Source: an uncultured Pelagibacteraceae bacterium (GTDB lineage Bacteria > Pseudomonadota > Alphaproteobacteria > Pelagibacterales > Pelagibacteraceae). Taken from it: 46,981 nucleotides of DNA. Numbering within the stretch: the first letter of the stretch is position 1; every line of letters starts with the position of its first letter. Positions 27,874 to 36,880 of this stretch are shown here, one piece after another. Made by a program: the position numbers and the translations under genes. The notes beneath the pieces were generated by a model. That model ran no database searches, was not told where the DNA came from, and saw nothing but the letters and a program-made list of their open reading frames with translations. The stretch covers positions 1 through 46,981 of the forward strand of contig CACAWX010000005.1 of assembly GCA_902536305.1 (NCBI GenBank), in the 5' to 3' direction.

Positions 27874-28617
27874 TTATCTATAGTAATTTGTTATTATATC
27901 AATAAATTTCTTAGAGGATTTTGAGGCTCCACCAATTAAAAAACCATCGATTTCTTTAATTTCTTTGAACATTTCAACATTACTTCCATCAACAGAACCG
28001 CCGTAGAGAACAGCTGGACTATTCTTTTTAAAAATGTTCTTAAGAATCTTTTTAATATGGATTGTTGTTTTTTTTAGCTCATTTGCAGTTGGGATTTTTC
28101 CAGTCCCAATTGACCAAATGGGTTCGTAAGCTACAATAATATTATTTTTATTAAAGTTTTTTTCTAAAACTTTAACTAATTGTCTTTTTAAAACACTTAA
28201 TGTAATTTTATTTTTTTTCTCGGATTTATTTTCACCAATACAAAAAACTACTTTTAAATTATTTTTAAGAGCATATTTTACTTTATCTTTAAGCATTGAG
28301 TCAGTGTCCCCTTCTCCACGATTATCTGAATGTCCAACTAAAGTATACTGAGCACCGACACTTCTTAACATATAGGGGCTTACAGCTGCGGTATTTGATG
28401 AGAACTGATCTTTTTGATAGCAATTTTGTGAACCAATTGAAATTTTCTTATTTTTGAAATATTTAGCGTAATTTTCAATCAGAGTGTAGGGTGGTGTTAT
28501 AATTACTCTATATTTGTTTCTATTTTTATCCTTCAAGTAAAATGAATTAATTTTATTAAGTATATTGATGGATTTTGGAACACCAAACATTTTCCAATTT
28601 CCAATAAAATATCTCAT
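27874..28617 (-). CDS. tpiA: Triosephosphate isomerase
   Basis: 247 residues. Catalytic residues are visible: Lys 9 in GNWKMF, His 96 in VGHSDNR (the more usual form is GHSERR), and Glu 165 in AYEPIWSIGTG, with the phosphate loop YGGSVDGSN near the end. It interconverts DHAP and glyceraldehyde 3-phosphate, the step linking glycerol use to GAPDH. First gene of the leftward tpiA-secG-pyrG-kdsA-eno-ftsB-lipA operon, divergent from ppiD. Confidence 0.96.
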   Translation of the reverse strand: MRYFIGNWKMFGVPKSINILNKINSFYLKDKNRNKYRVIITPPYTLIENYAKYFKNKKISIGSQNCYQKDQFSSNTAAVSPYMLRSVGAQYTLVGHSDNRGEGDTDSMLKDKVKYALKNNLKVVFCIGENKSEKKNKITLSVLKRQLVKVLEKNFNKNNIIVAYEPIWSIGTGKIPTANELKKTTIHIKKILKNIFKKNSPAVLYGGSVDGSNVEMFKEIKEIDGFLIGGASKSSKKFIDIITNYYR

Positions 28618-28629
28618 AATTTGCCTTAA

Positions 28630-28657
28630 TTTAGAATTTAATCTATAGGTGTATAAT
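28630..28657 (+). promoter_or_regulatory. Candidate sigma-70-type promoter of ppiD-trp
   Basis: A consensus -10 TATAAT at 28652-28657 lies 23 bases before the ppiD ATG, with a weak -35 TTTAGA at 28630-28635 (16-base spacer). It is in the 63-base divergent gap between tpiA and ppiD. In such AT-rich DNA a TATAAT alone is weak evidence. Confidence 0.4.
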
Positions 28658-28680
28658 TTTGAACTTATTAAATTAATATA

Positions 28681-30138
28681 ATGGCAACATCAATAGGTAA
28701 ATTATCAAAGTCTTTTTTTATTAAACTCCTTGTGGGGATTATCATACTTCCATTTGTTTTTTGGGGCATGGGTGATGTTTTTAGAGGTGGAAATCAAAAT
28801 GTAATAGCAACAATTGACTCCAAAAAAGTTAGTACTCAAGAATTTGTAAATTACGTTAATCGATTAAACCTAAATGAAGAACAAATTAAAAATTTATCAA
28901 AAACAGATTTAATTGAACAAATTTTATCAGAATATATTGGAAGAAAAGTGATGGCATTCGAGATTGAAAAATTGGACATTGTAGTAAGCGACAAGGCTTT
29001 AAGAGATATAATTAAAAATGATAAATTATTTTTTAAAGATGATAAATTTTCTAGAACTGAGTACGAAAAATTTTTAATTAAAAGTGGTGTAACTGCTCCA
29101 CAATTTGAGGCTAATATAGTTGAGCAAGAAAAAAGAAGACAATTTCTTAGTTCATTAGCTGGAGGTATTGTAGTTCCAGAAATGTTGGTAGAAAAAGAAT
29201 ATAGAAAAGAAAATCAAACAAAAACTATCCAATATATTGATTTAGATAAATTTCATTCAAAAAACAAACCCTCGCCCGAAAGTTTGAAAGAACTGTATGA
29301 GAGAAATAAAAATATATTTTTTGTAGAGTTAAAATCAATACGGTATGCAGAAATTAAGCCCGAGTTAATTAGTGGAAATTCTGAGTTTGACGAGAGTTTC
29401 TTTAAACAGTTAGATCTTATAGAAAATAATGCTTTAGATGGTCAAAACTTCGATGAACTAACTGAGATAAACAACTTAAAAATTATAGAATTCAATAAAA
29501 TTAATGCAAATAAAGAAGATGAGGCTAAAAACAAAATTAAAAATTTGCCTGATAAACTTTTTAAAAAAATTTATAATATAAAAAATGTAAAATCTCCTGA
29601 AGTTATAAATATAGATGGTAAATACTATTTAGCTGAAATTAAAAACGAGCAAAGAAAAAATAGACCAATGGATGATCCGCAAGTTTTAGAGGCATTAAAT
29701 GCTCAGCTAAATTTTAAAGCAAAAATAGATAATAACACATCTTTAACTAAAGATATTAGTTTAGGAGCATTTGACAATGATAATTTTAAAAAATTTGCTG
29801 ACGATAATGGACTTGTTGTTAAAGATTATAAAATTTCTAGTCTTAAACAAAATGATGTTTTTACAGATGGATTAGTTAAGAGAATTTTTTTAACAAATGA
29901 TGGTGAAATAAATTTAATAACAAATAATACACTTACAAAAAGTTTTCTGGTTTCTACTAAAAAAACTGAACACAAAAATTTGGATAAAAATAGCAATGAA
30001 TTTGAGAAATATGAAGCCAAAGCACGATTAAATTTGATTAACAAAATATACCAATCATATGATGAGAGTGTTAATCAAAAATATAAAGTGGAGTTGAATC
30101 AGAGAACTATCGACCGTGTTAAAAATTCATTTCAATGA
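28681..30138 (+). CDS. ppiD: PpiD/SurA-type membrane-anchored periplasmic folding factor
   Basis: 485 residues, shorter than E. coli PpiD (623). One N-terminal membrane helix (about 11-28, SFFIKLLVGIIILPFVFW) with GMGDVFRGG just after it is the PpiD signature. The SurA-N-like helical region (about 36-165) follows, then a parvulin-like central part that I find divergent, then a Lys/Asn-rich end. It would chaperone proteins emerging from SecYEG. Placement ahead of trpE is common in alphaproteobacteria. The stop overlaps the trpE start by 4 nt. Confidence 0.85.
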   Translation: MATSIGKLSKSFFIKLLVGIIILPFVFWGMGDVFRGGNQNVIATIDSKKVSTQEFVNYVNRLNLNEEQIKNLSKTDLIEQILSEYIGRKVMAFEIEKLDIVVSDKALRDIIKNDKLFFKDDKFSRTEYEKFLIKSGVTAPQFEANIVEQEKRRQFLSSLAGGIVVPEMLVEKEYRKENQTKTIQYIDLDKFHSKNKPSPESLKELYERNKNIFFVELKSIRYAEIKPELISGNSEFDESFFKQLDLIENNALDGQNFDELTEINNLKIIEFNKINANKEDEAKNKIKNLPDKLFKKIYNIKNVKSPEVINIDGKYYLAEIKNEQRKNRPMDDPQVLEALNAQLNFKAKIDNNTSLTKDISLGAFDNDNFKKFADDNGLVVKDYKISSLKQNDVFTDGLVKRIFLTNDGEINLITNNTLTKSFLVSTKKTEHKNLDKNSNEFEKYEAKARLNLINKIYQSYDESVNQKYKVELNQRTIDRVKNSFQ

Positions 30139-31592
30139 AAATTAATATAAGTTTTAAAGAATTTAAAACAAATCATTCTAAAAAAAAACATCAAATTTTA
30201 TTTAGAACGAGATCATGTAAAGAATATTATAAAGTAGAAAATCTTTTTAAATTTCTTTTAGCAGAAAAAAATAGCTTTATTTTCGAGTCAGTTGAAAAAG
30301 GCACTATTAAAGGTCGTTATACTATTATTGGATTAAACCCTGATAAAATTTGGGACATCAATAAAAATATAATTTCACTAAATAGTTCTGGCAAAAAAAC
30401 CAAGATTAAATCAGAACCACTTAAATATATTAACAAGCTAATTAAGGAATTTAATATTAAAATTCCCAAACAGTTACCTTCTATGGCCTCGATGCTTGTG
30501 GGATACTTTTCTTATGATGTAATTCGTTATATAGAGAAAATTCCAAATAGATGTAAAGACGATTTAAATATTCCTGATGTAAGATTGTCCCGACCTAAAA
30601 ATCTAGTCATTTACGACAATTTAAAAAAGAAAATTTTTTATATAGAAAATGCTTATGCAGATTCTAAAATAAGAAATTATAAAGAGGAATATGACTCAAT
30701 AAATAAAAAATTTGATTTATACGAAGACTTTGAAAATATAAAACTACCTGAGCAATTTACGTTTAAACCTAATAAAAATTTGATTAAATCAAATACGACT
30801 AAAGAGAAATTCAAATCTTTAGTCAAAAAAGCAAAGACATACATTGAAAAAGGAGATATTTTTCAAGTAGTTTTAAGCCAAAGATTTGAGAGAAAAATAA
30901 ATAAAAGGCCGATCGAGATTTATAATCATCTTAGAAAATCTAATCCTTCGCCTTTCATGTTTTATTTTAATTATAAAGACTTTAATATTTTAGGAAGTAG
31001 CCCAGAAATATTAGTTAGACTCAGAAAAGGAGAAATAACGATCAGACCTATCGCAGGCACAAGACCAAGAGGAAAAAATAATAAAGAAGATAAAAAAAAC
31101 GCATTAGATCTTTTAAAAGACAAGAAAGAATTAGCTGAACACTTAATGTTGTTAGATCTAGGAAGAAACGATGTCGGTAAAGTATCTAAGGTAAATTCTG
31201 TAAAAGTTACTGAAAAATTTAAAGTGGAAAAATATTCTCACGTTATGCATATTGTATCAAATGTAATAGGTAAGTTTAATAACCAGTTTTCTTTATTTGA
31301 AACCCTTCTTTCAGGTTTTCCAGCAGGAACGGTAAGTGGTGCACCTAAAATAAGAGCAATGGAAATTATTGATGAACTTGAGAAAACTAAAAGGAAATTG
31401 TATGCAGGAGGTATTGGATATTTTACGCCGAATGGTGAATTCGATACCTGCATTGCCTTAAGAACTGCTTTGATTAAAAACAATAAATTCTATGTACAAG
31501 CTGGAGCTGGTGTTGTCGCTGATAGTAAGCCTGAAAAAGAATATGTAGAGACAGTAAACAAAGCTAAAGCATTAATGAGCGCGGTAGATTAA
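30135..31592 (+). CDS. trpE: Anthranilate synthase component I
   Basis: 485 residues. The N-terminal region holds the Trp-binding motif LLESVEKG-like stretch (FESVEKGTIKGRYTIIG), and the chorismate-binding half shows GDIFQVVLSQRF, SPEILVRL, RPIAGTRPRG, LLDLGRNDVGKV and FPAGTVSGAPKIRAMEII. It makes anthranilate with TrpG-supplied ammonia. It overlaps ppiD (ATGA), so there is no leader and no room for a Trp attenuator directly ahead; feedback inhibition is probably the main control. trpG follows directly. Confidence 0.96.
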   Translation: MKINISFKEFKTNHSKKKHQILFRTRSCKEYYKVENLFKFLLAEKNSFIFESVEKGTIKGRYTIIGLNPDKIWDINKNIISLNSSGKKTKIKSEPLKYINKLIKEFNIKIPKQLPSMASMLVGYFSYDVIRYIEKIPNRCKDDLNIPDVRLSRPKNLVIYDNLKKKIFYIENAYADSKIRNYKEEYDSINKKFDLYEDFENIKLPEQFTFKPNKNLIKSNTTKEKFKSLVKKAKTYIEKGDIFQVVLSQRFERKINKRPIEIYNHLRKSNPSPFMFYFNYKDFNILGSSPEILVRLRKGEITIRPIAGTRPRGKNNKEDKKNALDLLKDKKELAEHLMLLDLGRNDVGKVSKVNSVKVTEKFKVEKYSHVMHIVSNVIGKFNNQFSLFETLLSGFPAGTVSGAPKIRAMEIIDELEKTKRKLYAGGIGYFTPNGEFDTCIALRTALIKNNKFYVQAGAGVVADSKPEKEYVETVNKAKALMSAVD

Positions 31593-32160
31593 ATGAAAAT
31601 TTTATTGATAGATAATTACGATAGCTTTACTTACAATTTATTTCATTACATCTCTAATTTTAAAAAGAATGTTGACGTCACTAGAAATGATAAAATTGAT
31701 GGAAAAACAATTATAAGAAAAAAATATGACAAGATTGTTATCTCACCAGGACCTGGAAACCCTGATCAAGCTGGAAACTGTTTAAAAATCGTAAAAGAAG
31801 TTCATAAAAAAATACCTATTCTTGGAGTTTGTTTAGGTCATCAAATTATTGGCCAAGTATTTGGCGGGAAAATAGTTCAAGCCAAAAATTTGATGCATGG
31901 AAAAACAAGTGAAATTAAGCATAAAAAAAAAAGGTTTATTTAAAAAGATTAAAAATAATTTTGAAGCCACTAGGTACCATAGTCTGGTTGTAGATAGGAA
32001 AACCTTTCCTAAAGATCTAATAATTACTGCAGAAACTCAAAATAGGACCGTAATGGGATTAATGCATAAAAACTATAATATTCACGGGTTTCAGTTTCAT
32101 CCTGAGAGTATAAGTACTAAAGTAGGTATGAAATTAATTAAAAATTTTATAACTAGTTAA
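31593..32160 (+). CDS. trpG: Anthranilate synthase component II, frame interrupted at an A10 run
   Basis: The first frame (ATG 31593) encodes LLIDNYDSFTYNL, ISPGPGNPDQAG and GVCLGHQ with catalytic Cys 80, then stops at 31943 after IKHKKKRFI. The rest continues in the +2-shifted frame from the same A run (KKKGLFKKIKNNFEATRYHS) to FHPES, which holds the catalytic His-Glu, and ends at 32160. Removing one A from the ten at 31923-31932 restores one 188-residue protein of normal TrpG length. So it is a single trpG with a frameshift, caused by sequencing or assembly error, a real mutation, or slippage-corrected expression. Neither half alone could work. It follows trpE without a gap and precedes trpD by one base. 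Confidence 0.85.
31923..31932 (+). other. Poly(A)10 frameshift site inside trpG
   Basis: Ten consecutive A after CAT (His 110) put the downstream sequence out of frame; nine would keep it in frame. This is the type of tract where RNA polymerase slips and where homopolymer sequencing errors occur. Confidence 0.9.
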
Positions 32161-32161
32161 C

Positions 32162-33157
32162 ATGACTGAAATCTTAGAAAATTTACAAAAAGGTCAAAGC
32201 CTTTCATTTGAGGAGAGTAAATCACTTTTTTCAGATTTAATGGAAGGAAAGTATGAGGAAGATAAAATAATAGAAATTTTAGAAGCTTTTATTAAAAAAG
32301 GTGAAACTAAAGACGAATTAGCTGGTGGTATATTTGTTTTAAGAGAAAAAGCTAATAAAGTTAAAGCCGGCCCTGAGACCATAGATACCTGCGGAACTGG
32401 TGGGGATGGACAAAATTCATTAAATATTTCTACAGCAGCAGCAATTGTTTTAGCTAGCATGGGAGTTAAAGTTGCTAAACATGGTAATAAGGCGGTTTCT
32501 TCAAATTGTGGTTCAGCAGATGTTTTAGAGGCGCTTAAAATAAATATTAATTTAAAACCTAATGAGGCAGAAGAAAATATAAAAAAATTTAATTTTGCAT
32601 TTATGTTTGCTCCAAATTACCACTCCGCAATGAAGCACGTTGGTCCGGCTAGAAAAAAAATGGGTAAAAAAACTATTTTTAACCTTATTGGTCCTTTAAG
32701 TAGTCCAGCTCAGGTTAAGAGACAGGTTATAGGTGTATTTGATAAAAAGTGGATGAAGCCTTTTGCAGAGGCGTTAAAAGAAAATAAAGTTGAACACGCA
32801 TACATTGTTCATAGCGATGATGGAATGGATGAAATTTCACCCTTTGCAAAAACAAATATTGTTGAATTAAAGGACGGTAATATAAGTGAATTTATAATCG
32901 ATCCAAAAGATCTTGGAATTAATTCTAATAACAAAGAAAATTTAAAAGGTAAAAATGCGGAGTTTAATGCTGAGAAAATTATAGAAATTTACAAAGGTAA
33001 AAATAATGAATTTTCTCAATCTGTTGCGTTAAACGTGGCTGCAGGATTAATTGTTTCGGGTAAAGATAGTGATTTTAAGAACGCTTTCAACAAAGCTACA
33101 AAACATTTAAATTCTGGAAATGTATTTCAGCACTTAGTGAAGATACAATCTGCCTAA
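32162..33157 (+). CDS. trpD: Anthranilate phosphoribosyltransferase
   Basis: 331 residues. DTCGTGGDGQNSLNISTA (76-93) is the PRPP-binding loop, KHGNKAVSSNCGSADVLEAL and MFAPNYHSAMKHVGPARK are the anthranilate and Mg blocks, and NLIGPLSSPA follows. It joins anthranilate to PRPP. One base separates it from trpG and one base overlaps trpC. Confidence 0.97.
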   Translation: MTEILENLQKGQSLSFEESKSLFSDLMEGKYEEDKIIEILEAFIKKGETKDELAGGIFVLREKANKVKAGPETIDTCGTGGDGQNSLNISTAAAIVLASMGVKVAKHGNKAVSSNCGSADVLEALKININLKPNEAEENIKKFNFAFMFAPNYHSAMKHVGPARKKMGKKTIFNLIGPLSSPAQVKRQVIGVFDKKWMKPFAEALKENKVEHAYIVHSDDGMDEISPFAKTNIVELKDGNISEFIIDPKDLGINSNNKENLKGKNAEFNAEKIIEIYKGKNNEFSQSVALNVAAGLIVSGKDSDFKNAFNKATKHLNSGNVFQHLVKIQSA

Positions 33158-33951
33158 TGACAAATATTTTAGAAAAAATCGTTCAAGATAAAAAAGAGTC
33201 TTTAATAAAAATTAAAAAAGTAAGTAATTTAAATACTCTTGAAAATAAGATTAAAACCCTAAGTAATTTTTTAGATTTCAAACAATCAATAATTAAAAAT
33301 AAAAATGTTTCTCTTATAACCGAAATTAAAAAAGCTAGTCCATCAGCTGGTGTTTTAGTTAAAGATTTTAACCACATTAATATAGCAAAAATGTACATAG
33401 ATAACGGTGCAACTTGTCTATCCGTTCTCACAGAAGAAAAACACTTTTTAGGTAAACTTGATTATATAAAAGACATAAAAGACAAGTTCAAAATTCCTGT
33501 TCTAGCTAAAGATTTTTTTATTGATCCTTATCAAATTGCATTATCAAAAAGTTTTGGTTGTGATTGTGTGCTTCTTATTATTGCAGCACTCGATCAAAAA
33601 CAATCTGATGAGATTTATGCAGAAGCTCTAAAACATAAGCTCTCGGTTATAGTAGAAGTGCACGATCATGAAGAGGCTGAAAAAGCTTTAAAGTATGAAG
33701 AAGCTTTAATAGGAATTAATAATAGGAATTTAAAAACTTTAGATATCTCAATTAACAATACGATTTCAATTTTTGAAATTTTAAAAGACCACAAAGGACC
33801 TCTCATTTCAGAAAGTGGAATAAAAGATGAAAATGATGCTAAATATATTTTTGAAAAATCGGGTATTAAAAACTTTCTTATAGGTGAATCACTTTTAAAG
33901 TCTGACAATCCAGCGGCTTTAATGAAAAAATTTACTCAAATAATTCAATAA
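33157..33951 (+). CDS. trpC: Indole-3-glycerol phosphate synthase
   Basis: 264 residues, single TIM barrel. LITEIKKASPSAG (catalytic Lys in the loop), CLSVLTEEKHF, VLAKDFFIDPYQI, GINNRNLKTL and LISESGI are the ordered motifs. It makes indole glycerol phosphate. trpF, trpB and trpA are not in the window. Last gene before the lexA promoter region. Confidence 0.97.
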   Translation: MTNILEKIVQDKKESLIKIKKVSNLNTLENKIKTLSNFLDFKQSIIKNKNVSLITEIKKASPSAGVLVKDFNHINIAKMYIDNGATCLSVLTEEKHFLGKLDYIKDIKDKFKIPVLAKDFFIDPYQIALSKSFGCDCVLLIIAALDQKQSDEIYAEALKHKLSVIVEVHDHEEAEKALKYEEALIGINNRNLKTLDISINNTISIFEILKDHKGPLISESGIKDENDAKYIFEKSGIKNFLIGESLLKSDNPAALMKKFTQIIQ

Positions 33952-33984
33952 AATAGACCTTTATTTCACATTGAAATTTAAATA

Positions 33985-33999
33985 GAACTTTTATAGAAC
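33985..33999. promoter_or_regulatory. LexA (SOS) box, alphaproteobacterial type
   Basis: GAAC-N7-GAAC (GAAC at 33985-33988 and 33996-33999) matches the direct-repeat LexA operator known from alphaproteobacteria. It is 22 bases ahead of the lexA start and overlaps a possible -10 (TATAGA, 33992-33997), which would give autorepression. Confidence 0.85.
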
Positions 34000-34021
34000 A
34001 TAGATGTACGAGGTTTGTTCT

Positions 34022-34699
34022 ATGCTTACAAAAAAACAAAAAAACTTATTAGTGTTTATCAATAAGAAGATTAGATCTTCTGGAATATCTCCATCTTACG
34101 AGGAAATGAAAAATTCACTCAACCTTAAGTCGAAATCAGGTATTCATAGATTAATTTCAGCTTTAGAGGAAAGAGGATTTGTAAAAAGACTAGCCCATAA
34201 AGCCAGAGCATTAGAGGTAGTAAAACTTCCTGAAAACGCAAGTGCAAATGATATTTTTAACTCTTTTACTCCTAGCGTAATTAAAGGTGGTCTAGATACA
34301 AATGAAGGGACAAAATCAACAGATGTTTCAGTATTAGGAAGCATTGCAGCTGGAACACCAATTGAAGCCATACAACAAGAAGTTGATAGAGTTGCTTTAC
34401 CCGAGGACTTACAAAATAATGGTGAGCACTATGGATTAAAAGTAAAGGGTGACTCGATGATTGAAGCAGGTATTAATGATGGCGATACAGTAATTATTAA
34501 AAAAACTTCAAATGTTGAGAGCGGCCAAATAGCAGTAGTTTTAGTTGACGATCAAGAGGCGACGTTAAAAAGAGTAAGAAAAAAAGGTAATACAATTGCT
34601 TTAGAAGCAGCAAATAGAAATTACGGTACTAAAATTTACGCTGCTAATAGAATAAAAATTCAAGGCAAGCTAATTTCTTTATATAGAAACTTCCACTAA
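34022..34699 (+). CDS. lexA: SOS repressor LexA
   Basis: 225 residues from the ATG at 34022, chosen over one at 34004 because GAGG lies 8 bases ahead and MLTKKQKNLL is the family start. N-terminal winged helix (1-70, SPSYEEMKNSL, SKSGIHRLISAL), linker, then the S24 peptidase: cleavage site Ala 110-Gly 111 in SIAAGTP, catalytic Ser 145 (GDSM) and Lys 183 (ATLKR). It represses SOS genes until RecA-triggered self-cleavage. Its own promoter has a LexA box. Confidence 0.95.
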   Translation: MLTKKQKNLLVFINKKIRSSGISPSYEEMKNSLNLKSKSGIHRLISALEERGFVKRLAHKARALEVVKLPENASANDIFNSFTPSVIKGGLDTNEGTKSTDVSVLGSIAAGTPIEAIQQEVDRVALPEDLQNNGEHYGLKVKGDSMIEAGINDGDTVIIKKTSNVESGQIAVVLVDDQEATLKRVRKKGNTIALEAANRNYGTKIYAANRIKIQGKLISLYRNFH

Positions 34700-34718
34700 A
34701 ATAGTCTAATAAATTTAA

Positions 34719-36107
34719 ATGTCTTTTAATTGTAGGTTTGCGCCCTCTCCTACTGGGCCTCTTCATATTGGTGGTGTTAGAACAGCATTGTTTAATTGGC
34801 TTTTAGCTAAAAAAAATAAAGGAAAATATTTCCTAAGAATTGAAGATACTGATCGAGAGCGATCGAAAGATGAGTTCAAAAATCAAATAATTTCCTCTTT
34901 GGCTTGGTTAGGTATTAAGCACGATGGTGCTGAATATATCCAATCAAAAAATATAGATAAACATGTAGCTATAGCGGAAGAACTTATTAAAAAAGGTTTA
35001 GCTTATCCTTGTTATTGCTCTGAAGAAGAAATTAATGAACAGAAAGCAAAATGCAAAAAACAAGGCATGCCTTATGTATATAATCGAAAATGGAGAGATG
35101 CAAAGGATCTTGAAATACCAAAAGATGTTAAACCGGTTATAAGATTTAAAAGTAAAATTTCAGGCAATACAATCATAAAAGATTTGGTTCAAGGTGAAAG
35201 AAATATTTCTAATTCAACTATTGAAGATTTTGTAATTTTAAGAAAAGATAAATCTCCTACTTATCAATTATCAGCAACAGTAGATGATCATGAGATGAAA
35301 ATTACCCATGTAATTAGAGGGGATGACCATATGATCAATTCATTTAAACAAAAACAAATCTACGATGCTATGGGCTGGGTAGTCCCTCACTTTGCACACA
35401 TACCTTTAATTCATAGTGAACAAGGTAAAAAGTTATCAAAAAGAGATAATGCTTCTACTTTAGAAGATTATATAAAAATTGGTATTATTTCTGATGCTTT
35501 AAGAAACTATCTTTTAAGACTAGGCTGGTCTTATAAAGATAAAGAAATTTTTACTAAACAAGAGAGTATCGACCTATTTGATCTAAGTGGTGTTGGTAAA
35601 TCGCCCTCTAAGCTAGATATGGCAAGAATATTATCTATCAATGAAACTTATATAAAAACTATAGATGAAAAGGAATTATTCAAATTTTTTCAAGAATATA
35701 TATCTAAATATAAATCTTCAATTGATGGGAAAAAAGAGTCTGCTCTAATTAAGTCTATGGGTTTCCTTAAAAATAAAGCTAAAACATTAGAAGATATTTG
35801 GAACAATGCTCAATATATTATTAAAGATGAAATTGAGATTGGGGTAGATGATAAAAAACTTCTAGATGATTTATCAAAAACCATCATAAAAGAATTTATT
35901 AATGAGTATGAAAAAGTAAGCTCTTTATCTAGAGAAACTTTAGAACCAGTCATTAAATCACTTATTGAAAAACACAAAACAAATTTTAAAGGTGTAGGTC
36001 AACCTCTAAGAATAGCTCTAGTAGGATCAAGATTTGGTCCAGGTCTATATGATGTAATTTTATCTTTAGATAAAGCTGAAGTGATTAAAAGATTAAAACA
36101 AATTTAA
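34719..36107 (+). CDS. gltX: Glutamyl-tRNA synthetase
   Basis: 462 residues. The HIGH motif is PSPTGPLHIGG (8-18) and the KMSKS motif is KLSKRDN. IEDTDRERS and CSEEEINEQ match bacterial GluRS. It charges tRNA-Glu (and possibly tRNA-Gln). In other alphaproteobacteria comEC lies between lexA and gltX; here they are adjacent (19 bases), which fits genome reduction. The next gene starts on the last base of its stop. Confidence 0.96.
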   Translation: MSFNCRFAPSPTGPLHIGGVRTALFNWLLAKKNKGKYFLRIEDTDRERSKDEFKNQIISSLAWLGIKHDGAEYIQSKNIDKHVAIAEELIKKGLAYPCYCSEEEINEQKAKCKKQGMPYVYNRKWRDAKDLEIPKDVKPVIRFKSKISGNTIIKDLVQGERNISNSTIEDFVILRKDKSPTYQLSATVDDHEMKITHVIRGDDHMINSFKQKQIYDAMGWVVPHFAHIPLIHSEQGKKLSKRDNASTLEDYIKIGIISDALRNYLLRLGWSYKDKEIFTKQESIDLFDLSGVGKSPSKLDMARILSINETYIKTIDEKELFKFFQEYISKYKSSIDGKKESALIKSMGFLKNKAKTLEDIWNNAQYIIKDEIEIGVDDKKLLDDLSKTIIKEFINEYEKVSSLSRETLEPVIKSLIEKHKTNFKGVGQPLRIALVGSRFGPGLYDVILSLDKAEVIKRLKQI

Positions 36108-36880
36108 TGAAAGACGCTACATCTTTCAGAACAAGAAAATCATCAATTTACGATAAAAAATCTAATACACCTTTTAAAATAAGTAGATCTAAATTTTTTA
36201 ATTTTCTGAGTTGTAAAAGATGTTTTTATTTAGACCGTGTCAAAGGTTTAAAAGAACCTTCTATGCCTGGTTGGGCACTTAACATTGCAGTAGATGAATT
36301 ATTAAAAAAAGAATTTGATTTATATAGAAAGAAACAAAAACCTCACCCTATAATGGTAAAACATAATTTAAATTTTGTACCCTTCCACCACAAAGATTTA
36401 GATACATGGAGAAATTCTTTAAGAGGTGGGATTTCTTATTTAGATGAAAAAACTAATTTTATTATTCACGGAGGCATTGATGATATTTGGTTTGATTTAA
36501 ATGAAAAAAAATTGGTTGTTGTAGATTATAAAGCTCAATCATCAACTTATCCTGTCACAGTTTCTTCTTATCTCGATGCTGAATGGCATTTAAGTTATAA
36601 ATTACAAATGGATATCTATGTTCATATTTTAAGAAAAATGAACTTTGAAGTTTCAGATCGAACTTTTTTTTATGTTTGTAATGGTGAAAAAACTAATGAC
36701 AAATTCGATAACAAAATAGATTTTAAAACTACTTTAATACCTTATCGAGTAAATACATCTTGGATTGAAGAAAAATTAATTGAAATGAAAGAAGTTTTAA
36801 ATTTAGATGAACCTCCAGGAATTGAAAAGAAGTGTGAAAAATGTGCTTATTTAAGTGGTGGTAAAAATTTTTTTAAATAG
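36107..36880 (+). CDS. PD-(D/E)XK nuclease-fold protein with four cysteines
   Basis: 257 residues. ISRSKFFNFLSCKRCFYLDR (25-44) is the helical start motif seen in Cas4/AddB/RecB-like nucleases. GGIDDIWFD (122-130) and VVVDYKAQ (137-144) give the D...D-x-K active site (Asp 125 or 126, Asp 140, Lys 142). Cys 36 and 39 near the N-terminus and Cys 243 and 246 near the C-terminus could bind a metal or a 4Fe-4S cluster, as in Cas4 and AddB; the arrangement here is two plus two, not one plus three. No CRISPR or addAB genes are nearby. It is coupled to gltX by a one-base overlap. A DNA repair role is plausible but not shown. Confidence 0.7.
   Translation: MKDATSFRTRKSSIYDKKSNTPFKISRSKFFNFLSCKRCFYLDRVKGLKEPSMPGWALNIAVDELLKKEFDLYRKKQKPHPIMVKHNLNFVPFHHKDLDTWRNSLRGGISYLDEKTNFIIHGGIDDIWFDLNEKKLVVVDYKAQSSTYPVTVSSYLDAEWHLSYKLQMDIYVHILRKMNFEVSDRTFFYVCNGEKTNDKFDNKIDFKTTLIPYRVNTSWIEEKLIEMKEVLNLDEPPGIEKKCEKCAYLSGGKNFFK

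Noticed and set aside
27567-27905. 112-codon plus-strand frame opposite secG
   Set aside because: SecG is clear on the minus strand with its family loop; the antisense frame has no family match and no ribosome binding site.
31897-32160. Second half of trpG as an independent gene starting at the ATG at 31897
   Set aside because: It lacks the catalytic Cys, its first residues are an out-of-frame reading of trpG, and it continues TrpG exactly after the A run.
34004-34021. Longer start for lexA
   Set aside because: GAGG is placed for the ATG at 34022, and the shorter protein begins like other LexA proteins.
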